In this document: positions 1 to 10,078 of the stretch, piece after piece | How positions within the stretch are numbered: the stretch's first letter is position 1 | Layout of the letters: every line of letters starts with the position of its first letter | Assembly (NCBI GenBank): GCA_026168455.1 | Contig: CM047431.1 | Coordinates: forward strand, 43,403,466-43,467,465 | Direction of reading: 5' to 3' | Source: Theocolax elegans | Taxonomy: Eukaryota; Arthropoda; Insecta; Hymenoptera; Cerocephalidae | DNA length: 64,000 nt | Program-made: the position numbers and the translations under genes | Notes under the pieces: model-generated | What the model saw: the letters and a program-made list of their open reading frames with translations, nothing else | Databases searched by the model: none | What the model was told of the DNA's origin: nothing

Positions 1-5
1 TTATA

Positions 6-929
6 ATCGCTGCGTCTTTGATCTCGTACACTGCAGCATTTTCTTGCACAGCCCCTACTTAAAAATTCGCTCCTTCTCTCTCTCTTTCTCTTTTTCGTTA
101 TGTATCTCTTTATTTAGGACAGTCCGAGTGCGCGTATCTGGAAAAAAGCAAAACACAAAGTATCGAAATATTTTTTTTTATACTTAAAAAAGTAAGAAAA
201 TGTGTAAGATATCGGAAAAGAATTTATGGCAGCAAGAAATTTTCGATACAGAAAATTTAAGGTTAATAGGTTATCAGACCTATAACCAAGTCGTATTATT
301 AAAACTGAGACTTTCATATTTTTAAAAACTTATCTGAGTAATCTGGTATTGATCATCTTCATAATTTATGACCTGGTGCGATCACTCCGACGAAGATTTT
401 ATTAGCATCCGCAGCGGCAGCGCAAACAAATTCTCAAAGTCCGTCACACTGAAGTTGCATCGATGCGAAGTCAAACGTTAAACTAAAGATGCAAGGATAT
501 GTTTATGCAACTTCGCATCGATGCAACTTCAGTGTTACGGACTTTGAGAATTTGTTTGCGCTGCCGCTGCGGATGCTAATAAAATCTTCGTCGGACTGTG
601 AACGCACCAGGTCTAATTATGAAGATGATCAATACCAGATTACTCAGATAAGTTTTAAAATATGAAGTCTTCAGTTTTTAATATACGACTTGGTTGTAGG
701 TCTGATAACCTATTAACCTTAAATTTTCTGTATCGAAAATTTTCTTGCTGCCCACCACATTCTTTTCCGTTATCTTACACATTTTCTTACTTTTTTAAAT
801 ATAAAAAAAATATTTCGATACTTGTGTTTTGCTTTTTTTACAGATACGCACAATCGGAGAAGGAGCGAATTTTTAAGTAGGGCTGTGCAAGAAAATGCTG
901 CAGTGTACGAGATCAAAAGACGCAGCGAT
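6..929. mobile_element. Foldback (long inverted-repeat) element, non-autonomous
   Basis: The left arm (about 6-471) is the reverse complement of the right arm (about 510-929), with a 38-nt loop at 472-509. The outer ends match (ATCGCTGCGTC at 6; its complement ends at 929), and the innermost stretch of more than 20 bp, containing GCATCGATGC, is perfect. The arms differ by scattered substitutions and small indels, so the element is not a fresh copy or a simple read palindrome. The left arm also carries a CT-rich insertion of about 50 bp near 75-130 that the right arm lacks. The short open frames at 114-317 (minus) and 662-880 (plus) are the same sequence in mirror image and are not treated as genes. 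No transposase is encoded. Only 5 bp lie to the left of the element here, so a target-site duplication cannot be judged. It could be a foldback-type DNA transposon, a large MITE, or a duplicated-inverted segment. Confidence 0.85.
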
Positions 930-2515
930 CTATTAATTCCCGTGAAAAAATGATGTCATGTGTCACACCATGTTATAAACATGTACACTACATGTATTCA
1001 GGTACATGTAGCCTACATGTACATTATGAAAATTGCCGTTTAAATGTTGTTGCATAATTTAAACATGAAATTGGCATTTACAGCATTGTAATTTTATAGC
1101 CGAATATCGTTTTCACTGTGTATATTAAAACACAAGGTAAACGATGCGACAAGAAGCGTTGTAATGTACAAGATAGCGCATATACGCTATACTACGACGG
1201 AGTACGAGTACTTTTTGAAAAGTTAGACAACTCGGTAAGTTTAGCGTTCGTAGGTTTTCTCCCAAGATTTAAAAAGTTTTAATGACGTTTTTCGAATAAA
1301 TAAAAAATATAGTATTACACGCGTGTGAATACGCGTAACGTTATTGAAAATAAATGTTACACACAGGTTAGTCGAGTAAATGTAGATAGATTTATTTGAA
1401 TATAAAAACGCGAGGCGATTGTAAACGTGAAATCACATTGCAAACAAGTGCATCGCTCGTCTCTCATTTCCATGAAAAACGAAACGTTTCCATAACAGAG
1501 TTTTTCCGTAAACGAAAAAAAAGAGGTAGAGGTGTGGTAACCATGTAAAATTTCACTTAACAAGGCAAACACAGTGTGCGGGAGGGAGGGAGAGAGAGAG
1601 AGAGGATAGAGCGTTAGACCGCGAGGCCTCGCGAATCAACGTTGCGCGCACGCTAGCCGCTGCACCACCGTAGGTGAAAGAGGAAGGAAAAAAAGGGGAA
1701 AGGTGGAGGTGCAAACAAACGCAAACAATTTGCATGTTCATTCAGGCGAGGGTCGCGGCTTGAATAGCCTCGGGACCGAGAAAACGGAGAGAGAGAAGGT
1801 CCGTAGCTGAATAGCGTGTAATTAAGTCACAGCGCCGATGTCCGGCGCGACCCTACGGAGAGTCCCACGAGACGCGGCCAAGAACAAACAGGGCCAAATG
1901 AACGCCGTGGCGTAGTCCCTCGGTTTGCTTGCTCGGTTGCTCGCTCGCTTCCTCCTCTTCGCTTATACGACCCGAGTTTCGCGGAGAGTTTCTCTCCCTG
2001 TCGAGCAGTGGTAGTACTGGTACTGGTAGTGGTAGTACCACTGCTCTTGCTTTGTGCACGGGCCCTCGGATATTTGAATGCAACCCGTCTCACAAAAATT
2101 TCGTGGTTATAACTACCTTCTCGCTCTCTCTCTCTCTTTCTCTCTCTCTAACACCATCTCTGTCTCAGTCTCCCCTCGTGTATGTCTTTCGCTGACGCGT
2201 CTGACGAGATCGAGTTAGCGCATTTTAACCTTCTCGCTGAAATTGGCTTTAATTTTAATTTTAATTTCAACAAAGCGCTACCCTTTCCTTTGTGTCGTCT
2301 CTATAATACGTTAACCTTCGCCTATTCAAACGGTCACATCTGCGGATATAGATTGGTTATCAATCGAATTTACACGGGTTATCGGATATTATGATCGTTT
2401 ATCCCGAAGGAGGGATATCAAGGACGCGTCGTCACCTGTATCGGGCTCTTAATGTTTAGTATAAGGTGGCAAACGATTGGTCATAGAACGGAAAGGGAGC
2501 AGGAGACCGAGGGAG
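930..2515. other. Spacer with ACATGT cluster and CT/GA tracts
   Basis: No gene is visible. Just outside the foldback element, 979-1023 holds four ACATGT-type palindromes in about 45 bp. A GA tract lies near 1588-1604. A pyrimidine tract of CT repeats interrupted by single bases lies at 2124-2149. The part from about 1600 to 2100 is CpG-rich, and frames are open on both strands there, which reflects composition rather than coding. Confidence 0.5.
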
Positions 2516-2519
2516 AGAG

Positions 2520-2720
2520 AGTCCAAGCACGGCGGCGCCTGAATAATTCAAGACGCTCGGCGGCAGTAGAACCTCGGGAGCGGGCTATATTCGGCCGCTA
2601 AGGACAATGCGCCGCAATTTACTAGGGGCATCGATGGGATACCCGTAATGATAAGTATCTCGTTACGCTATACGTTCGAGGGAAGGAGTCATGATGAATT
2701 GATACGACGCCTCCCCCGGG
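2520..2720. promoter_or_regulatory. Candidate regulatory block (CpG-rich, complex)
   Basis: A stretch of about 200 bp with higher GC and complexity than its flanks, including CGGCGGCGCCTGAATAATTC near 2531 and a homeodomain-type AAT-rich core near 2612-2660. There is no open frame of note. This is inferred from composition only; conservation between species was not tested. Confidence 0.25.
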
Positions 2721-2724
2721 CAGG

Positions 2725-5700
2725 AAATTGCCCTTGTTGTGCTTACCCTATTTTTCTTACCCACGTCGTTTGTACCTCTCTCTCTCTCTCCCTCCCTAAG
2801 AATAGATTTTAACGAGTTATGCCTCTGTCATTAATTTCATTTCCCTGTATTTTGATATCTCCTCCTTGCTACGTCGTAGATTCGCAATGAAGTATCAAAT
2901 TAATAAAATAGTATAGCAAGTGTTTATATACAAATAATAATATAGCTTATGGTATTCGTTTCGCGCGTACGGCCGATCGTACGTCTATATCTATTCCACT
3001 ACTAAAAATATGAAACCCCGACAAGACGTTGATTGTTAAAATCAAACACAATGAGATTTCTTTTAAATCGAGCGTATATAGTCTTGATTTACAGTAGTAG
3101 CAACAGCAGCACCAGCAGCAAGTCTTATCCATGGCAACTTTCTGGCTCGTCGCGAATCCCCGAGGTGTCGTCTTCGGCGTCGTCGCCGTTCGGGTATTGG
3201 TCCCAACCCACGAATCCGAACCCGTCTCTATTAGTCCCAAGGCCACTATTACACCGTTATTATTGCTCGGCTCGGAATGAACCGATAGCACCCTCGGAAT
3301 AAAAAGATTGCATTGGCTTTTGGTTAGGTATTACTTCTATTATCTATAATCCAATAACCTTGATTAGCATTTACCTCCAACCAGCTGGCAGCACTACGCT
3401 TATCTCGTTGAGCTATTACGCTAATTTTCGAATTAAAACGAATATATTAGTTGTATACGTCTCGTCATCGGTTATTATTGTACTTGTGTTTATTTACATT
3501 CAAGACACATATTTTGTTAAAATAATGATGTTAATATATATGTGTTTCTACATTATGTCTGATGTATCAAATAAGAATATTAGTCGATATCTCCGAATTA
3601 TAGTAATTTTTGCATTTTTTGTACGCCAAATCGGCATCCCTTTTTGCGAGACCACTAATACGGTTAACAATAACGGAAAATATTTTTAAAAAACATTTCG
3701 AAATTTCAACGATATAAAAACAGCCGCTTTCGCCACCAAGGACCTTAGCTGTTTTCTTCGGTGCAATTTCAATTAACACGCGACTTTCAATCCAAGTGTA
3801 TGATGGGTCACATCGTTGTAGGGGTAACATTTATTCGCTCGGCTGGTTATTTAAAATAAAAATTTTAGTCGATATCTCCGAAGCACAGTAATATATCTAA
3901 CATACTTTACGGTTGACTATATACTATTGAAAATGACTTCTCATTTTCTCGAGCGTCCTCGTCAAACATACAATTTCTGTTAAGTTATGCACTATAACAT
4001 TGAATAGCAAGATCTATAAAAAAAAGTAAAGTGGCACGTTTCATTTAAATCTGAGCGAGAATCAAAATAAAAATAAAGACTCTCAAGTTTCATGAATCGT
4101 AATAACTTTGCTTCTTTACTGCAAATGTTTAAAACCCAAAGTCACTTTTTTCAAATAAACCTGTCGAGCTCTTTATTTCCCTTTGATTTGGAGATGTTTT
4201 TTTAAAGCTTCGAAGGTATTCTAGGAAATTGTACGTCCGTTCATTTTAATGATATGTGTTTTTATTCATATCGAATATTAAGTAGTTTAAGAGAACATAT
4301 ACTCATTAAATGTTGAAATAAATAACAATTTTTAGCAATTGCATAAAAATAAAGTGTTTAAACGATATTTGAGAGTAATTCGAAATTGATATTAATTTAA
4401 TATTAAAAGTGAAAAAAAAAATAATTTAGTAGTCCATAATGAAAATAGTAAATGTGTTCTAATATTAAAATATGAGGTAATGCCGGTATAAACATACAAC
4501 TATAACAAGTTTAACACATTTGCACAAGCATAACACATAACTACAACAAAATAAGTAAAATCTTTTACAAAAACTTTTTTTGCGTATTAAATATTTTAAT
4601 CACTATCCACCTGCTTAATTTAAAAATATTCAAAATTATAAAAATGTTTAATAATTTTCTTAAATTTTAGGCATTCAATAGAAATAGATTGATAAAGGTA
4701 CGCTAAAGGTATATAGACGCACACACACACACCAGGTTATTACATCATCCTTTCGTAAAAAATAATGATTCTACAAAAGCTCGAGGATAATTTGACTCTC
4801 TTGCTCTTTCAATCCTTTTCCAACATTCTCCAATTCACAAGCACAGGAGGCTTTCGAGCGATTTTCGTAGAAGGGGGTACTTGTATGAAAACCCTCTCCT
4901 CTGCAACTGAGTACTAAATACCAGCAATTAGAAGGATTAACGTTTGCAAAATGTTACGATGATCAACGTTTTTTGACGTGTGAAAATGAAAACCCCCTCG
5001 CACTTCTTCCGTCCCGGTTTCCGCCTCTCCAGCCCCTTCGCCATCCTTTCCCGTAAGCTTTGTGAGCATTATTCACTAGGGAACTCGGAGTGCTTTGGCG
5101 TTTGTCGTTTTAATAAGGTCTTTTATTCTTCAATTCTTCTGTCTTTCTCTCTTTCTTGCACTCTCTGTTCCTTCCTTTTCCTAAAGAACTCGCGTCAAGT
5201 GGTGCGCTTCTTTACCCGAGTTTTTAAGTGAACAATAGGTTTAAATGATTCGTTTGGAGAACCCCTTAATATTACTCTCAAATTATTAATTTTAAACTTT
5301 TAATATCATTCGAATTTTTGTTTAACTGTGCATTGGCTATAATGCTGATATCCACGTTATTTTACCTAACTGCGGTATAGTCATTATTTTAAATAAATTA
5401 TAATTAATGCATTGATATTTGTACAGTGTGCGATTTGTATACGTTATTTTAAAATCAATATTACCGATATGTAGATATATAGATATACGTTAATTTAAAT
5501 TATCATTTTTTACTATAAAATTGTTACACCGTTCCAGTGGTGTATGTAAATATAACTTTGATGTATTTAAAAAATTATTTTCTTGTGCTCGTACTCGCAA
5601 TTGCTACATGTACCATTGTTGAAGGAGAAATGTTACAAATTATTGTTAATAAAGAAACGTGTTTTCACATTTTTATTTACCGATATAAAAACAATCCCAT

Positions 5701-6940
5701 TGTCTGTATTTCAAGTATCTCTCCCTCTCTTTCTTTCAACATGTAACGTTAAAAGATTTCTTCAATTAGCTAATTCTTTCCACGAGGCTGACGGTCCGTT
5801 CCTTTCCTTTTATTCGTTAAAAAAAGCCCTTCCAGCCTCTGGCGAGCGAAACAATACCTCGGGAACTACGTTCTCGCACAAATGACGCACAGGTTTTCCG
5901 GTGCCACGAATACAACAATGCCATTCCCGAGTTTTCTTTGATGTACTTCTCGAAGCAAAGGCACAACGTGACGAGGCTCGTGCATCAAAAAAGCTACACG
6001 GCGTATCTCTGCTTAATGGGATAAAACGTGCCGCGAAGAAGAAGAAAAAAATATGTCGGAATCCCTGAAATTAAGGCCCTTGATTCGAGGATATTTCCAT
6101 CTTCCTCCTCTTTCTCTTTCTTCTCCTTCTTCTTTATCAGTTTTCTCGTCGAGTTAGAAATGTTTCAAATACAATATTATCTCTAATATAATGAGAATGT
6201 TTTCTTCGGTCTTTATACACAAGGCAAAAAGTATAAGTACACACTAACTCGTGCTTCCCTCTCTCTCTCTCTCTCTCTCCCTCTTTCACAATCTCCATTG
6301 AGCTACTTTCCGACTAACAAAGGCTCAAAGTAATTTTGTAACGAGTTAAATTACTCAGCGCGTGAAATAGTTCATAGGAGAGTTTAAATTTAGGTCGAGA
6401 CTACTGATAACAAATCTTGCTTTCCATTCTTCTTTGATGCAATCTTTTTTTTCTGGTTTAACTTGTACGATTAAATTTGTCAATTATATCTATGCGATTA
6501 GAATTTAAGTGTTTGAAAACCTGAAAAAGGGAAAGGTAAGAAAACGTTTCGCATTCACATACGTTTGGCATCAATTTTACGAAAATATCGAGAGGAGGTA
6601 ATTACATACAAGCGCTCGAGGCAATAGCGACAACCAAGTTGAGAGTCTTCGGGCATGCGCACTTTGAGAGGAGAAAATAGAAGGGGTGTTTCAACTAAGT
6701 GCATCTGAACATCTCGCGCGAAAGTGCTTCAATCTTTTTTTCTCAATGGATGAGTTTAGTTTTCTCTGTTAGAGCAAGCTGCTAGCAGAATGTTTAGCTT
6801 TTGGAGAATATGATTCAAGTGTGTGATACTTTAAGAGGTGAATAGTAGATGCACTACTATAGATATATCAATATTTTAAAATAAATAATATATTAGATAT
6901 TAAAAAAAGTGAATTTATCGTTTGCTAAAGATTTTTTCGA
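2725..6940. other. AT-rich spacer without recognised genes
   Basis: Mostly AT-rich DNA. It holds a CT tract at about 2776-2792, a CA-repeat remnant near 4721-4731, a pyrimidine-rich stretch with a CT repeat at 6258-6280, and the 28-bp direct-repeat pair annotated separately. The longest frame (3360-3689) is AT-driven and hydrophobic and matches no family I know. Confidence 0.5.
3580..3892. repeat. Direct-repeat pair flanking about 256 bp
   Basis: The 18-bp string TTAGTCGATATCTCCGAA occurs at 3580-3597 and again at 3865-3882. Similarity continues for about 10 more bases, so each copy spans about 28 bp with few mismatches. The interval between the copies is moderately complex and non-coding. 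The pair could be a long target-site duplication around an old insertion, the ends of a solo element, or a remnant of local duplication. Confidence 0.55.
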
Positions 6941-6949
6941 TATATGGTT

Positions 6950-7200
6950 GTAGTTCTTACCACCAGGGGGATGCTATATATTCTCTCTACCCGCTAGAGA
7001 AACAGGCGAGTACAAGGCATAAGTATAGCCGCTCCAACGTCTGTTTGATCGGCGACGAGCGTCTAAAGCAGGCCTCTACTTCCCTACCGAGGAGGCCATA
7101 AGTAGATAGCCGTGGCCAAATCGCCAATTTTTAATTTTTGGAAGGCTTATCTCTGGGACTTCCGCCAAGCATAGTGGACGAAGAGTAAAGGTCTTGTTTA
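6950..7200. other. GC-richer island with CTCF-like core and stem potential
   Basis: This block stands out from AT-rich flanks. It opens with CCACCAGGGGG at 6960-6970, the core of the CTCF consensus, followed by ATGCTA where the consensus has CGCTA. Further in, around 7070-7105, GGCCTC and GAGGCC can pair, and CTACTT and AAGTAG can pair as an alternative. No coding potential is seen. It may be a repeat fragment, a structured RNA or an insulator-like site; the identity is open. Confidence 0.3.
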
Positions 7201-7920
7201 ATAAAGCAAATTAGTTTGCAAACCCCGATAACTTCTATATCGGAAGAAAGATATTCGGTAATAACGTGCAGACGTTTTTGAATTATAAGAAACGTATTAT
7301 AACTGACTGGCCGTCACTGTATAATAACTGACCGCACTAAGGTACGAATTTTGACATTCAATATCTCGAATTATATCATTTTTGTGGTTATAAACATTTT
7401 GGGCAGGAAGTGATAAACTATAAAACACTAAATATTCAGCAAATTTGATGGCCGTGAGGAAATCCCATGTATAGCACGCGTAGCCTTATAACAAATTTAT
7501 TATATTTGTTTATATTTTACAATTATTCGAGTCAAGTTCTTAAATTTTACTATATGTTAGCTCTTTATGAAAAAGAAAGCCAGGACTAGACTTGTGAAGC
7601 TAAAATAGAGATCTAAGATTATGTAGATTATATGTATCTAAAATATTGAAGATCCGATTTGAATAGTTGTATGTACAATTATAGCACAAAAACACATTGA
7701 ATTTAAATTTTCATTCAATCATCGTGATAAATCATAAAAATAATGATAAAAATCATTAAATAATTTGTATTTGAAAATACACACAGTGAAGTCTTCTACG
7801 CATGTATCATTTTGGCTATCATTTATAATAATATTTGTAAACAAATTTTAATTGTGCATGTGGTTGTTAGGTGTTCACGAACTTTCAACGAAATAACACA
7901 ACTGATTTCAAAATTGTCTC

Positions 7921-7945
7921 GCATTCGTCGACAGTCGACGAATGC
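7921..7945. repeat. 25-bp near-perfect palindrome
   Basis: The 12-bp arm GCATTCGTCGAC is followed by a single A and then its exact reverse complement. It sits in AT-rich DNA inside an unrecognised frame of 72 codons (7812-8030). A dimeric binding site or a chance hairpin are both possible. Confidence 0.8.
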
Positions 7946-8123
7946 ACTTCAAAATACGCGTACAAAAATATCGAACGCGTCAAGTATGCGAATTCAGACA
8001 GAAATTCCATCCTCGATAAAAGAAATGTGATCCTTTAAAATCGGATATAAAATTAATCGAACTTTTTAGGAAAACTGCTATGTATAATATTATTATTGAA
8101 ATTGGATTTTCCACTATTTTAGT

Positions 8124-8174
8124 ATTAATATATTACTATTATATTTAATACGTTAATAATAGTAATATATTAAT
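8124..8174. repeat. AT-rich hairpin, 19-bp perfect arms
   Basis: The arms at 8124-8142 and 8156-8174 are exact reverse complements separated by 13 nt (core ATATATTACTATTAT and its complement). AT-rich hairpins form easily by chance, but 19 bp without a mismatch is long for this window. Confidence 0.75.
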
Positions 8175-9513
8175 GATAAATTGTTATAAATTTTACCCAA
8201 TACTTTTTCTCCATGTTATATTTTCTACGGCATTGGTACTCGGCATTCCTACATCGGTTCAAATAACGTATACAAGTATTTCAATGACCAGAATCCGTGT
8301 GACTAAAAGAGGTTAGTTTTATGTTCGAGTTTGTTTGGTCGGGTAGATCAAAGAAATTGAAAGCAGTGTCCGGTATCGTTAACCTCCGGATATCATTACA
8401 AAGCAGAAAAACTTTTTAGAAAAAAAAAAAAGATTAAATTTAAAAAAGTTTGTTTCTCATAAACACGTATATATCTTTTAATTTTCGAGTAACATGATAA
8501 ATACGTTGAATCTGTACTGTTATAGTATGATCATTCTAATTTTCAATTACTCCACGCGTACCGTCCCAAAATTTAAAAATAATTGCCAAACCTGCGCAAT
8601 TTCTATACGCTGAATAGTAGATTGGGATGTAATCTGGAATGAAATTTAAACTCATCAAAGTCCCTCCATTAAATTCAGAATCAGAAATTTGATTCAGTAT
8701 TCAAATGACCGTGACTAACACAGGTGGTTTAAAATACATGGATCCCGCTCTCCACCTCCCCACCTTCCTTCACTCACCGAACGGACAATCAGAGAAACTG
8801 CAACATATTTATTTGCCAATATCGAAAGTTGAAATTGTGTACGAGGAACATTCAGCGTGGCATTGTTATTGCCGGTACGTCAAGCGCCCTGGGACGGTGT
8901 TATATACTATATATATATACGCGATTTTGATTAATGTCATCACGGCCAAGGGAAAGAGAAATCGAGTTCTTGAATTCAATGTCGAACGCGTGATATAGTT
9001 GTTAATGGAAAAAGTTACGACCGTATCGTTGCTACAGGTTGTAAGGTCGTTGAATTAACACAACAGTATGTTGTTTATTGCATTAGGTTTATTTATTGTA
9101 ATACCAATAAAATGTTTAAAATAAAATATACTCATACTTAAAATTTTAAAAATATTTGAATTAGGTAAAAATTAATCGATCAGTTATGTATGTGAACTGA
9201 AAATGAATTTTTGCATTTTTACTAATAATTAATGTTCAGTTGAGCAGTTTTCATGACTTCCGGAAACAGAAAAAAAATAAGAAACAAGTACGAGTTTTAG
9301 AATAGGTTGGTTCATGCATCGTGACAAACATCCGAGGAGACGTATAGGCGCAATAAAGTGTATTTTCAATATTACTTCTTTAGGTGGCGAGAGGAAGCGC
9401 ACCTTTGTATGGCTCATGTGCTAAAAGCAAGAGAGGAGAACCTGCTCGGCTTTTGCACACGGGGATGGCGGCTTCTCACTTGGCTGGCTCCTTTCGCCTG
9501 GCTTGTGCGACTT

Positions 9514-9605
9514 CAAAGAAGAAGGAGAAGAAGAAGAGGAGGAGAAGGAGGAGGCGGAGGAGGAAGAGGAGGAGAAAGTTCAGGAAGAAGAGAAGGAGGA
9601 GCTAG
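9514..9605. repeat. GAA/GGA purine tract
   Basis: About 90 bp almost purely of A and G on this strand (AAGAAGGAG units, then GGAGGAGG units). Such tracts can adopt triplex or other non-B structures. The Arg/Lys-rich and Gly-rich open frames across it are translations of the repeat. Confidence 0.85.
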
Positions 9606-10068
9606 AGGGAAAAAAGTGGATGGCCAAGCTAGCTCTTTTCGAGAGGTGCCGTACCGTAGTCGTCCTCGTTTGATTTGTCGACGAGTCGACGGAAGATGAA
9701 GGCGCGGAAAGGAAGTGGTATGCACGTGTTCACTACAGTCCATGGGCCGCTAATGGATAAGGCTGGATCGAGGGGATTTAACTCTTTGCTGCTGTTGTTA
9801 GGAATTATTGCGACGACGCATTACTTCACTCATCTCATAATGTAATAGTATATTTGGAACGCACATTATTAATACGAGACATTAAATAACCTTACTATTA
9901 TATAAAGAGTAACGTTTATTTCTTATATACGCTAAAATCTCAAAAACTATTACATTGATCATATTTAAAATTTGTTATTTATATTTATTAATACGAAATG
10001 ATTTAGGCAATGTAAATAATAAGTTTTTCCTTATATTATCACCAACACGTAGTTAACTTGGTAGGTCA

Positions 10069-10078
10069 CAACCGGTTT
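10069..10078 (+). promoter_or_regulatory. Grainyhead-like motif
   Basis: AACCGGTTTT matches the established Grainyhead core (AACCGGTTT). A single site in non-coding DNA; function is not shown. Confidence 0.25.

Noticed and set aside
114..880. Similar small proteins encoded at 114-317 (minus) and 662-880 (plus)
   Set aside because: They are the two mirrored arms of the foldback element, so their likeness is structural. No known domain and no start context.
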